Source of the DNA: Halichondria panicea
Lineage: Eukaryota > Porifera > Demospongiae > Suberitida > Halichondriidae
NCBI RefSeq assembly: GCF_963675165.1
Contig: NC_087381.1
Coordinates: forward strand, 6,325,378-6,389,377
Length of the DNA stretch: 64,000 nt
Reading direction: 5' to 3'
Below the pieces are notes generated by a model. The model had not been told where the DNA came from, ran no database searches, and saw nothing but the letters and a program-made list of their open reading frames with translations. The position numbers were made by a program, and so were the translations under genes. Shown piece by piece: positions 11,101-20,830 of this stretch (positions are counted from its first letter, which is position 1; each line of letters begins with the position of its first letter).

Positions 11101-13632
11101 TTGATAGCTTCGACATAGAGATGCTGATTGCCTACATGTCTCATTTAGAGCTGTGTTTCGAAATTTTAGATGAGCAAGTTTTAGACATCATTGCTTCTTC
11201 CACTGACAGAGATACTTCTGTTCCTGAGTCTGACACTCGATACCTCTTCTTTCCAGGGCTCATTCGAATCGAAACTCCAGAGCGAGTTTGGAAAGACGCT
11301 CAAAGTATCAAGTACCACTTTGGTTGGATACTTGAAACATCTCAAAAAACCGAGTTTTTTGATCCTCGTTGCCTTCAGGTCCTCATTCTGAGGATAGTGT
11401 TCACATTCCGCCTTGCCCCTGCCAGTAACATAATGCATGATGTCCCTTCACTACAAAAATTCTGCTCTGTGTGGAAGAGTGGGATCTGCTGGTGCAACGA
11501 TGATGGGATCACCGCACACCTCGAGCTTGCGGAAAATGGCCGATCTCTTGCTCTCAAAATGCGCTCAGACACAGTTCGACCTGAAGGTCTGATTCATCGC
11601 TCCAGAATTATGAGCACAATCCGTGAGACTGTTGAAAGTTTTGGCCGCAATGTGAATGTGATTGAATCAGTGTTCGGTCCAGATGAAGTTGTCAAGCATC
11701 CTCTGAAAAATCCCTCTGACCTCCCATTGGTCAACATCAAAGATATTGCAGCAGCTGTCTCCTCCAACAGAGGCACAATAAAATCAACACAACAAGTTGC
11801 CTTTGCCTTCAAGTACCTCTTACAGTTTGAGCCGTACGCTGGCCTGGATCAAACCACCATACAGTGTATCCACAGTGACAAGAATGCCAAGAAAAATAAG
11901 AAAATCTCCAAAGCTTTCATTTCATATTATGCCAGCCAAATTTCCGACCCGGACATTGAAGAACAGGATCAAGTAGTTCAAAACAGTCGCATGTACAGAA
12001 GAATCCTGAGCCCTTCTATTGTCAAAATTCCACCTGTAAGTCCCAGACAGGAGGTGGTTCAGGCCCTTGAGACATGGAGGAGTGAGACTGAGGGAACTTA
12101 CAGCTGTCTGAGGGAGACTCTCAACAAGTACAGCGTCTTCACTGGGAGAAACCCTCTGGTGAGTGGAATTCATTTCTCGTATATAATTATTGGTCGTATG
12201 TGTATATTTATATTTGTCTTAATAATTATACACGTTATTTGGTCCCATGCATGCAGGACCTAGCGGGTGTGGCTCACAGCGAGGTTGATCTCTCTGTATT
12301 CCCAGAACCTCCTGCTACAGATGATACAGGTTTGTATATGTTTTCAATTACCTCATGGTTCATCACCACATGCAGGAAAAGACTTGCTACCACTAGATAA
12401 AGTGAAGAATGCAGTCATTGCAATCACTGCTGACTGGTACAGTTTGGCAATACAGCTGGATATTGACTACAAAACTAGAAAGGTATGAAATCTGAACATT
12501 AATAGAATAGTGAAAATCATGTAACGCACATGAGAGCACCGGAATATTCATCACTCAGACGTTGTCCATTATTGTTTTTGTCATGTCCAGGTCATTGAGC
12601 ATGACCACCCATCGGCAGAAACTGGGTTCCATGCCATGTTGCAGCACTGGGTGAGGAGACCCTCCCCTCCCCCCTCCTGGTTGGCCCTCATTAGAGCACT
12701 AAAGTGCCTTGTCATCAATCGAGCAGACATTGCAGCAGACATGGAGAAACATCAGGTATGTTGTACAATTGTGTGTGTACAGTACATTGCATTAACTAAC
12801 TCCTGAATGTGCAGGATGTGTTGGGAGTATCTAGAGATGGTGAATCATCCATTCCCTCTCAGGATCAGCAAAAAGTATTTGTCCAAAAAGGTTTGTAATC
12901 TATTAGCATTGATTTTAGCTTGACTAGCTTGCTTGCTACAGAGCCACTCAGTGTGGACCAGCACTTGAAGGTGGTGAGAGAGACCACCTGGGAAGCAAGA
13001 GCCAAATGGAAGTGTCTGGGAGAACAGTTGGGAGTTACCATGGGGAAATTAGAGGTGAAGACTGTTCCTTCAAAAAGTTTATCTGTCCCTAGGCTCTATA
13101 TAATTATTATTTCTATCATTCTCGTAATAATTATACCGTATATATTATAACTAGAAATTTCTGCGGCCCAAAAATTCTGCGAATTCTGCGAATGAATGAA
13201 TAAACGCAGAAATATTATCCGCATATGCTTATTAACCACGCCTAATTATTTAACAGTTGAAAGTTTAATTCTCAGAAATATTATCCGCAGAAGGTGTTTT
13301 TACAGCTATTCGCAGACTTTTTGGGCTGCAGAAATTTCTATAGCTAGCTATACGGTAATAGGTTTATTAGTGGAGTCATAACGAAGTAAGTTGATCATGT
13401 TATGATTTTCTTCCCACAGGAGATTCAGCACAATCGTCATCATGTAGCTGGAGCTTGTTTAACTGGCGTGCTGGAACACTGGTTGACCCAGACCGACTCT
13501 CCCCCCTCCTGGTCCGCTCTCATTGAAGCTCTCAGATCCCCTGCTCTTGGTCGGGGGGACATTGCCAGTGAGATTGAGACTATAGGATCACTATACATAG
13601 ACAAGTTGACACATGAATTGTCCAAACAATAA
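2132..13632 (+). CDS. ROCO-A: ankyrin-death-ankyrin-Roc-COR-death-death protein
   Basis: Twelve exons with GT-AG borders: 2132-2136, 2986-3284, 3755-3856, 7355-7603, 8383-8484, 9895-12158, 12257-12329, 12376-12482, 12591-12755, 12815-12890, 12942-13054 and 13420-13632. They total 3768 nt with no internal stop, giving 1255 residues. Layout: about three ankyrin repeats (1-100), an ankyrin-like tail (102-135), a death domain (136-218), an ankyrin-like repeat (219-252), one more ankyrin repeat, Roc GTPase (about 335-520), COR (about 520-1000), then two death domains (about 1032-1122 and 1148-1240). The order ankyrin-Roc-COR-death matches DAPK-type ROCO proteins but no kinase is present. Expected to be intracellular (no signal peptide or membrane segment seen), with the GTPase switching death-fold signalling; that role is inferred. 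Odd point: exon 5 uses a weak donor, GTACCC, 9 nt past the position of the ROCO-B donor. Exons 3 to 5 are phase 1-1. Confidence 0.85.
2303..2968. mobile_element. Non-autonomous DNA element in ROCO-A intron 1
   Basis: Ends are CAGGGCTGTAAGAA and TTCTTACGGCCCTG. It is flanked by a 10-bp target duplication with one mismatch (ATCTTATCTC at 2293-2302, ATCTGATCTC at 2969-2978). The empty site is visible in ROCO-B near 24371. It lies 17 bp upstream of the exon 2 acceptor. The duplication length suggests a Mutator-like origin. No transposase is seen. Confidence 0.75.
4209..4563. mobile_element. MITE with CAGTGGCGGATC ends, 5-bp TSD
   Basis: Left end CAGTGGCGGATCTAG, right end GGATCCGCCACTG. It is flanked by CAGTG on both sides (4204-4208 and 4564-4568). 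Intron 3 of ROCO-A. A single similar end, without a clear partner, lies at about 43951. Confidence 0.7.
4826..5386. mobile_element. Foldback MITE with CAGTGGCGTAGCC end, 5-bp TSD
   Basis: TIRs CAGTGGCGTAGCCAGG and CCTGGCTACACTCCTG, flanked by GCATG (4821-4825 and 5387-5391). The middle (5070-5300) has three alternating inverted copies of a block holding GGCCACACCCAACTAAATAG and the palindrome TGACGTCA. It is a shorter relative of the element at 15303-18088. ROCO-A intron 3. The open frames inside are by-products of the repeats. Confidence 0.75.
5898..7196. mobile_element. 1.3-kb TIR element in ROCO-A intron 3
   Basis: Ends are inverted copies of CATAGATAGTAAAGGAAAGG plus TTGGAAACGCAT, about 35-40 bp. 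Flanks are TTACAAC at 5891-5897 and 7197-7203. A frame of 87 codons on the minus strand (6241-6504) shows no recognisable transposase motif. The same end type occurs at 45426-46653, and as a single right end at about 20796-20822. Confidence 0.65.
8558..8995. mobile_element. MITE with ACCGTATTTACTTGATTAAA ends
   Basis: TIRs of about 25 bp, with internal repeats of a TAAACGCCC motif in both orientations. Lies in ROCO-A intron 5, 73 bp after exon 5. Similar short elements are widespread in marine invertebrates (from general knowledge; superfamily not determined here). Confidence 0.7.
9895..12158 (+). other. Roc-COR exon of ROCO-A (exon 6)
   Basis: A single 2264-nt exon. It opens with an ankyrin repeat, then the Roc domain: P-loop GDGGVGKST (protein residues 338-346, nt 10149-10175), a conserved Thr in KTVGI, G3 DFAGQ (394-398), and VGSHAD with S/H-A-D (462-465) in place of NKxD. 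The last resembles the THxD form of LRRK-type Roc domains. The remaining roughly 500 residues fit COR in position and length, with conserved blocks RYLFFPGLIRIETPERVW and SGICWCNDDGI shared with ROCO-B. All the guanine-nucleotide motifs look intact, so an active GTPase is likely. Confidence 0.85.
13136..13355. mobile_element. Mariner-type MITE in ROCO-A intron 11
   Basis: 220 bp with inverted ends (CCGTATA, then the shared block AGAAATTTCTGC), flanked by TA at 13134-13135 and 13356-13357. It occupies most of the intron before the last exon. Confidence 0.65.
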
Positions 13633-13870
13633 CTGCACGTCTTAGTATTATTTTATATAGTTCCTCAGACTTGAACACATGGATGCAAACACTGTATAAT
13701 TATAGTGTATAGTGATTGGTATAGTGTATATAGTGATTGTTACTTTTTATGCATGTGGTGTTCATGACAATAATAATTATTATACGTACATACATGAACT
13801 TAACTGATGATCAGTGCCTGTTCAACGTCTGCCTTGAAGCAAAATAATAGCAGAATACTTAGTATCTATC

Positions 13871-14540
13871 GATCATGTTTGCCATAAATACTGCAATCTG
13901 ATTGGCTAAAGGAAGTGTTCTATCCAACTTAGAAAATCATGTACTTACTTAGAAAATCGTATAAGTTGGATAGAACACTTCCTTTGGCCAATTAGATTGC
14001 AGTATTTATGGCAAACATGATCTAAAGTATATTAGATCATGTTTGTCATAAATACTGCAATCTGATTGGTTAGAGGAAATGTTCTATCCAATTTAGAAAA
14101 TCATGTACTTCAATAGAAAATCATGTACTTCACTTAGAAAATCATGTAGCAAAGATTAGATAAGAACATTCAAATCTGATTGGCTAAATACTCATGGTTG
14201 CTATGATCTAAAATGCTTAGACACTGTTTAGGAAGTTTCCACATGATTTAGAAGTCCTCAGGGCTAGTAGAACCCTCACTGCGTTCGGGATACTACAACC
14301 AGCCCTTTGGGCTTCTAAATCATGTAGAAACTTCCTAAACAGTGTCTAACTATTATATAGGGGGGGGGGGGTATCATAAATTAGGCACTAAGATCAGAAC
14401 TGAACATCAAGTTATTTATAATCATTTATAACACTTCCTTTGGCCAATCAGATTGCAGTATCTATGGCAACTAAAGTATAATGGGGGGGGCATCATAAAT
14501 TATAGGCACTAAGATCAGAACTGAACATCAAGTTATTTAT
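13871..14540. repeat. Cluster of foldback MITE copies downstream of ROCO-A
   Basis: 13871-14022 is a near-perfect palindrome with arms of about 60 bp (GATCATGTTTGCCATAAATA). Partial copies follow at about 14035-14160 and 14430-14470. A second hairpin at 14216-14349 has arms holding TAGACACTGTTTAGGAAGTT; a related hairpin lies near 58690-58810. Two short G-runs, at about 14361 and 14484, precede near-identical CATCATAAATTA stretches. No canonical AATAAA was noted between 13633 and here. Confidence 0.65.
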
Positions 14541-14691
14541 AATCATTTATACTAGCTAGTTTTCAAGGTGGAGGACTCTCTAAACAGGGAATTCACCTGG
14601 AGGTACTAATGATCTTTACCATGTTAAGCAGACATACGCACTGAGTCCAGCCACATGGCTGCACAGCGACTGAAGAGATCACTAACTTTCC

Positions 14692-14792
14692 TAGCCTCCT
14701 TCTTCACTAGCCTCCCCTGAAGAGAAGGCCTGCTACTGACTGCTTGCGCATGCGCAACATTATCGAGGAAGAGTGGCCTAGAATCGAGGCTA
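14692..14792. mobile_element. 101-bp palindromic Mutator-like mini-element
   Basis: Starts TAGCCTC and ends GAGGCTA. Flanked by the 9-bp duplication TAACTTTCC (14683-14691 and 14793-14801). Same end type as 22969-23082, 30540-30597 and 41160-42247. Confidence 0.7.
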
Positions 14793-15091
14793 TAACTTTC
14801 CCTGAGGCTGGTATTTACTAGGTACACAACATTAAACATGCGTACAGTAAATAAATACTTGCAAATAAATACAGTTGCCTATTAGAGATCTGTCTCTGTT
14901 TATTTATAGTGCTGACCATTTTCAGACACCATTTTCAGACATCATAAAAGATATACATCACTCTCGTCTACATGTTACATGAGCACCTCCCCCTTGCAAG
15001 TCTAGAGAGATCTGTCCGAGGTGATGCCTCAGGCCCTCCTTCAGCTGTACATACTACATAATTTTAGGAACTCTTCAAGCACAGAAAGTGA

Positions 15092-15276
15092 TATGATGAA
15101 AGTAGCGTGCCACATCTAAAGACAGTTGCAATAATCGAGATTCTGGAGGGAGTAGGAAATGATCGGAGAAGTTTGAAACTCTGGAAGATTTTGATCTTAG
15201 TTCCCGGGGAAATGCAAGAGACGGAGGATGATTACCATGGCGACCTAAACTACGAGACATGGCTGGCAGCTGATGA
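15092..15276 (+). other. Open stretch resembling an orphan exon
   Basis: An open frame of about 60 codons ends GATGAG followed by the donor-like GTGAGA. The composition looks protein-like (acidic C-terminal part around NYETWLAADE). A TGA at 15089 blocks extension to the good acceptor at 15067. No homology recognised. It could be a relic exon or chance. Confidence 0.2.
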
Positions 15277-15697
15277 GGTGAGAATGTGTGTGCACATGTA
15301 GACAGGGGCGTAGCCAGGGGGGTGCTAGGGGTGCTCGAGCACCCCCAACCAGTCTGAGTGAAGTATACAAATCATACAGAAATGTATCTGATTGTCCAGC
15401 TGAGCACCCTTTCTCTTCCAGATCTTGCTGCATGCAGTTAGGCTGTTAGCTAGCTAGTATAGCAAGGAAAACGATTTAGTCTCTAAACTGTGAGGTATTC
15501 TGGCTTAAATCTATAAACTAGTTCTCTTTTTTGTGATCTTGCTTCTCCAGAGGAGGTCGGACATCACTTGAACTTTCACTAATTATAACCTTTTAATTAA
15601 TGACATTCCAGGCCAAATTGCTTTTCGTTTTTGCTGACTCAGCAGTAGCGTCTACTGTACTTCTCTGCTAGTCTCTATTTTAGCCGCCCTCTAAAAA

Positions 15698-17656
15698 TTG
15701 GGCGGCCTAATCACCAGTCTATGTTATCAAGGCAATACTGGATGTTTTTTAGATGCCAGCAAAGCTTTTGATAGAGTTAACCATACTACCCTGTTTAAGA
15801 TGCTCATTGATAGGAACCTTCCTCCCACAGTACTGCGATTTCTCTTCTCATGGTACAGGGACCAAGAACTAGTTGTTCGCTGGAATGCAGATATTTCAGC
15901 ATCTTTTAATGTTTCAAATGGTGTACGTCAGGGTGGTGTTCTCTCTCCAATCCTTTTCACGGTTTATATTGACGAGCTCCTGCAAAGACTATCTCGACTC
16001 GGAACTGGTTGCCAACTTGGTGGGCACTCTGTCTGTGCACTTGGTTATGCTGACGATATAGCCCTTCTGTCCCCCTCATCATCTGCCATGCGTATCTTAT
16101 TGAAAGAATGTGAAGTATTTGCCTCTGAATTCGATATAACTTTTAATGCCAGCAAAACTCAACTTATTTGTTTCAGCAATCGTCCGATGACACTACCTAA
16201 CGGAGTATTCAGGTTCAATGGAGTTGCTCTTCAATTTACAGACATAGTGACCCACCTTGGCCACACTCTTCATCGCAAGTTGGATGACAAAGTTGATATT
16301 GCACAAGTAACTTCCGCTATGTGCAGGAAAGCTAACTACCCGCTCCATACATTTAGTGGGTGTGATATGAGAGCAGGGGCGTAGCTAGACATTTACTAAA
16401 GGGGTTTCTGAAGGAATAAGGCGGCGCAATAGCGCCGCGAAATTTTGAGACCACGCCCACTTCCGGTATTACGCCCCTTAATTATGTCGGTTACACCCCT
16501 TATGGCTACATTTTTTTATAAGTTGTAGCTTCAGTTCTCCTCGGCCTCATCTCCTAAACTTTATAGTTGTAAGTACAAATGTACTACCAGGATCAGTACC
16601 ATTGGCATTGACAGTGGGCATGAGCTCTGAGGTTGGTGGCTGAGAATCAGATTGTGGTGAGACTGCATATACATGTAGTCTGGAGTCTGAGCATGCAGTA
16701 GAGGAACTGGGCTGACAATCAGGTCTCTTATCTTGAATTGCAGAAGCTAAACTAGTATTAATAATAGGCATTGAAATAAATCCAGGCTAGATATCAATCC
16801 ATACTCTTGCTAGTCTCCAGCCATTAGCAGTATACACTGTAAAATACAGTCTGGAGTCTGACTCTGAGCAGTAGTAGAGGAACTGGGCTGATCTTGGTCT
16901 CTTATCTTGGATTGCAGAAGGTAACTAATAGGCACAATAAATACAGACTGGACATTAATCTACTTGTGGTCAATATTAACTTGTGGTCAATATTAACTTC
17001 AGCACATGATCAGCCCCACCCATTTTTCAGCAAGCAAGGGGGTTTCTGGGCAACTAGGAAACCATTAAGCTACGCCCCTGGAGAGTGAAAACTAAGCTAA
17101 TTGTGACCCATTGCCTCTCACTATATGGTTGTGTTTTGTGGAGAATTGACAGTAAGAAAATTCGTGCTCTTGAAACCGCTTTTAACAATATTTTGAGGAA
17201 AATTTGGAGATTGCCTCGTCAATGTCACACAAGAATTCTCCACTGTGTTGCTGGAGTTCAGAGTTTGTTTAATAGAATACCAGATCTTTTTTCTAACTTC
17301 ATTTCACGTGCTTTAGCATCGAAATCCACCCTCATTAGATCGGTTTTCTCGTGGGCGTCTAGCCATGCATTCACAGCAGTCGGGGCTAACAACCTGATCA
17401 AACGGAATTTTATAAAAGTTTATAGCAGTGACGACATGGTTTGTGCGGACTTTGTTCGAGATGTCAGGCTTGGCCGCATTTCATTCAACTCGCGTGAAGA
17501 TACATCAATGATAATTAACTCTATCTGCTGCGATTGACTTTAAGTTGGACTAACTATTCTTGCACTATAGCTATAGTACTATTACTATACATGTAATATA
17601 ATATGTACACCTATTCTGGTGTGTTCAATGATAATTATTATTATTATTATTATTAT
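15698..17656 (+). pseudogene. 5'-truncated LINE (CR1/L2-like) reverse transcriptase, split by a MITE
   Basis: 15698-16373 encodes reverse-transcriptase motifs: FLDASKAFDRVNH (motif A), GVRQGGVLSPILF (motif B), YADD (motif C) and the following NASKTQLI. Frame is lost at 16374 where a 707-bp MITE is inserted, and coding resumes at 17081 to the stop at 17537 with a typical C-terminal LYGCVLWR and LRKIWRLP region. The endonuclease half is missing. The 3' end is a short (ATT)n tract at about 17632-17656, as is usual for CR1/L2-type elements. The two coding parts rejoin in frame once the MITE and one target copy are discounted, so the LINE was already resident and fairly intact here when the MITE arrived. 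Confidence 0.8.
16374..17080. mobile_element. MITE inserted in the LINE; 5-bp TSD GAGAG
   Basis: Ends CAGGGGCGTAGCT and AGCTACGCCCCTG. GAGAG flanks both sides (16369-16373 and 17081-17085). Near-identical to the outer element at 30784-32063. An open frame of 74-79 codons on the minus strand is shared by both copies, but it has no recognised domain and I do not call it a gene. Confidence 0.8.
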
Positions 17657-18088
17657 AGAGGGCGACTGATTTATGAGACAATACTTCTGCACGGTTTCTG
17701 TCGCTGAATCTGTTGACAGCTAGTTGTGTTTGGTGTCTATGATGGTTACTGGACCTAACCCTATCAGCACATAATAGCCATACTAGCTAGATCCGCCTAG
17801 ATCCAGTCATGTTCTACTGCTGAGTCAGCAAAAACGAAAAGCAATTTGGCCTGGAATGTCATTAAAAGGTCATAATTAGTGAAAGTTCAAGTGATGTCCG
17901 ACCTCCTCTGCAGCTTCTCTATGCAAATAAACGTTCAGCCACGCCCAACTTGGCAGATAAGTTAATTATGACGTCATTAATAAGAGGTGTGGCTTCCGGT
18001 CAACCAAATTTCGGCGCTGCGCGGCTAAAAATGGGGCGGGATTATCTGTGATAGCACCTCTTTCTCCAAAATCCTGGCTACGCCCCTG

Positions 18089-19257
18089 CTTGTATACCAT
18101 CAGGATAATCGAAGACCCTATATATGTTGCAGTGCAGCAATTACAAATTAATCATAAGAGTTTGGAATAAGAGAGTAGGGCGAATATGTGCCTAAGGCAA
18201 TAACTGGGTTCCTGTTGGAGAGGAGCTTTGCAAATTATTTGCTTTAGAAGAAACAAGTAAGCGGGAAAGACAAGTTGAAGGAGTACTTTTGCTTGATAGT
18301 TCATTCCATCATAAAAGCATGTCTCAATACCTAAATCTCAAGATTCACCCATGATACAAAAACTAGGAAAGAAATTTGCTCTATTAGCAGCTACTATATG
18401 TTGGCGTAAATAAATTATGAGGCCATGAATATTTCCAGTTGCTATAGTGATGTTCAGCACAAGAATTAAAGCAACTAGCAACTAGCCAGCCAGCGCAAAT
18501 GGAAGAAGGTAAAGATTAGAGCATTAATTCTTTACATTTTGATGTGACCAGCACAATACTGAGTCCTGGTTCGCATTTTCCACACAAGACACCACTTCGA
18601 TTGTGAGCATATTGTTCATCAGGGTTGCTTAGACTGATGTTGACTGGTTTTTGTACGCAATAGTCAGGTGTACAGCTGCTAACAACATACCCTAATAGTA
18701 CTTATACGGAAACTGATAGCTAGTAATGTAATGGTGAGTTTTAATTCTTCTCCTCTTCCTCCTCATGTTTTGTAATTATTGTAATTTTGTACACTAAAAT
18801 GGGTTAATTAATACATGCATGCAGGAGAGACACTGTAATGTACATTAATGTTACTATTATAAACGGATTAATTTTAGCGAATTTGTAATTAACGCTAAAT
18901 TATGTTCGTGCTAATAATCATTAAATGTACTTTGAGTTTACTTTTACAAGAACTGTGTGCTGGCTCCCACCAGATGTGTCGATAGAGTGTGATAACTATA
19001 GCGAACAACCCAGTAGCCTACAAGTAATACTTCGGATAGAAAGCATAATATTTGCATGTTATTTTGATCCTATATAATATGTGACCATTTATTCTTACCC
19101 CATATATAGTTACATTGAAGGCTTTAATTTCCTACATGACAAGATGAAAGGAAATCCTGCATTAAAATTTGTGAAATTAATGTTTTCATAGCATGTCTAA
19201 TTAAAAAACAGATCATAAAAAAACTCCTGAATATAACACTAGATCGTAACCTTAACC
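18089..19257. other. Intergenic, no feature recognised
   Basis: AT-rich sequence without long open frames. ATGGAAGAAG followed by GTAAAG at about 18499 has the form of a short first exon, but no partner exon is visible. Confidence 0.4.
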
Positions 19258-20545
19258 AATAGAAATTCACAGAGTGAGTATACAAAAGATGCACATAGCT
19301 ATAGGGAGCTGCTTCACAAGGGGAGTTGCCAGTTGTGCTGCAGCATGATTATAGTGACCCAGGGCAACTTCAGGATGATTGAAGGTTTAGCAGGCTGCTG
19401 GACCTCTCTGATTCTAGGCTCTTATTCGTAACTCAGGTAAATCTTGTTTGAAAAACGTAAATTCTCTTGATGCCTCTGAGCTACCAGAAACAATACTCGA
19501 ATGAGCAGATATATACTCCAGCCCTGTGAGTAGGACAAGATAAAAACTGAAGACAGAAGAGGGTTAACCCTTATACCTCACACTATCCAGTCTCGTCCGT
19601 TAGTATAGCCAAGAGGAGCACTGTTGGGATAGCTGGATATTAGCCATTGCTCCTGTGCAGAGAAGTAGAATACGTGTACATAATAAATTTCTCATATTAA
19701 ACAGGTTATAGTGTCATTGTCGATCCCTCTGTTCAAGTAGTTTCGCAAGGACAAGTCTGCTCGCAAGACTACTCGAGACTACTGTCCGAGCTGATGATGG
19801 CAGCACCAAGTCCTCTAGCTCACATGCACTCTTCCCTTGATCCACCATAAAATATATCAATGGTGAATCTAGATCTTGCCAAACAAAAATGACTTGATAG
19901 AACCACACAAAAATATCTGACCTTGACAAGCTTGTCTTCACTTGTTCATCTGTCTTCAGAATAATGTTTTCTAAGCTTCAGGGAAGATAAAAGCTTCAGC
20001 TTCAGCTAAGAGCCATTCCAATAATGATAAACGGGATACTGACTAGACTGCATGCTAGTACACTATAGTAAACGAATTATAAATGTCACAAAAGTGAACG
20101 AGAATATACTAAAGCCAGAAAATTGGCTAATTGGTTGACGCATGCGCATACAATTAGTACCAGGCCCAGCCTCGATCCCAGGCCGAGTTTTCGCTTTTAT
20201 AACGGTTAGGCGAACAACTAGGCTAGTCTTGCGAGCAGACGTAGGAGGGAGGGAACGTTCCCTCTAGGACAAGTCTGCTCGCGAGACTACAACTAGGCCT
20301 GGTACTAGTAGTTGTCTGCGCATGTGTCAAATTTTCGTTGTATTTGTGGTCGGCAAAAAATATTTGAAATGAAAATGCACAGAGTGATTACACAAAAGAT
20401 GCACATATAGGGAGCTGCTTCACAAAGGCCTGGGGAGTTGCCAGTTGTGCTGCAGCAGGATTACAGTGACCCAGGGCAACTTCAGGATGATTGAATGCCT
20501 TCATATTACGTTTCTAGCAGGCTGCTGGACTTCTCTGATTCTAGC
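19258..20545. mobile_element. Two partial copies of the Mutator-like element of 41160-42247
   Basis: 19258-20167 matches the interior and right part of 41160-42247 (blocks ACACAAAAGATGCACATA and GACCCAGGGCAACTTCAGGA), and 20168-20545 matches its left end and first 350 bp. They are joined where CAGGCCCAG meets CCTCGATCCCAGG. Each has lost one TIR. Confidence 0.7.
20224..20289. mobile_element. 66-bp palindromic mini-element with 9-bp TSD
   Basis: Ends TAGTCTTGCGAGCAGAC and GTCTGCTCGCGAGACTA. Flanked by CAACTAGGC at 20215-20223 and 20290-20298. It is inserted in the TIR of the 20168-20545 element copy. A related fragment lies near 19755-19785. Confidence 0.75.
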
Positions 20546-20830
20546 CAGCCTCTGTCAGAGGCTTTTTCATGCTTGTGTTCCTATAGCACCTATGATATAG
20601 CTATAAGGTTGTGTTACTAAGTAGTGTGCTATGTCCCAAATCGCCACACAAATGAGGTGAAGTTGATGTTTAGCAGTAGAAGTGCTTGTAGACTTTTTTT
20701 ACACACGGCAAAAACAATTCTCATGATTTAGACTCCCACGTTAGAAGTAAGCCTCGAGGCGAAACACAGATGGTACCGGAAGTGCACTCCGTTGCCAATC
20801 CCTTTCTCTTTTATCTATGCTGGTACGTTA

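Larger units (their letters stand above)
15549..17909. mobile_element. Inverted-repeat-bounded insert within the composite
   Basis: Left arm starts AGAGGAGGTCGGACATCACT and right arm is its near-perfect reverse complement. Arms are about 100 bp and end in CTGACTCAGCAGTAG. The 2.2-kb interior holds a LINE fragment plus short pieces (about 15680-15710 and 17657-17680) like the terminal hairpin of the 28583-30400 element (AGGGCGGCTAATTTATGAGAC type). Confidence 0.6.
15303..18088. mobile_element. Composite foldback element holding nested insertions
   Basis: Outer ends CAGGGGCGTAGCCAGG and CCTGGCTACGCCCCTG. The outer parts (15303-15548 and 17910-18088) match the 561-bp element at 4826-5386, including the TGACGTCA core, so that element is the shell. 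Inserted in it is a segment with 100-bp inverted arms (15549-15648, 17815-17909), inside which sits the LINE relic. No clean short target duplication was found (flanks CATGTAGA and CTTGTATA match 6 of 8). Confidence 0.7.

Noticed and set aside
16547..16771. Minus-strand frame conserved at 30941-31180
   Set aside because: Both copies lie in the same recent MITE, so similarity reflects the element; no domain or codon pattern supports a protein.
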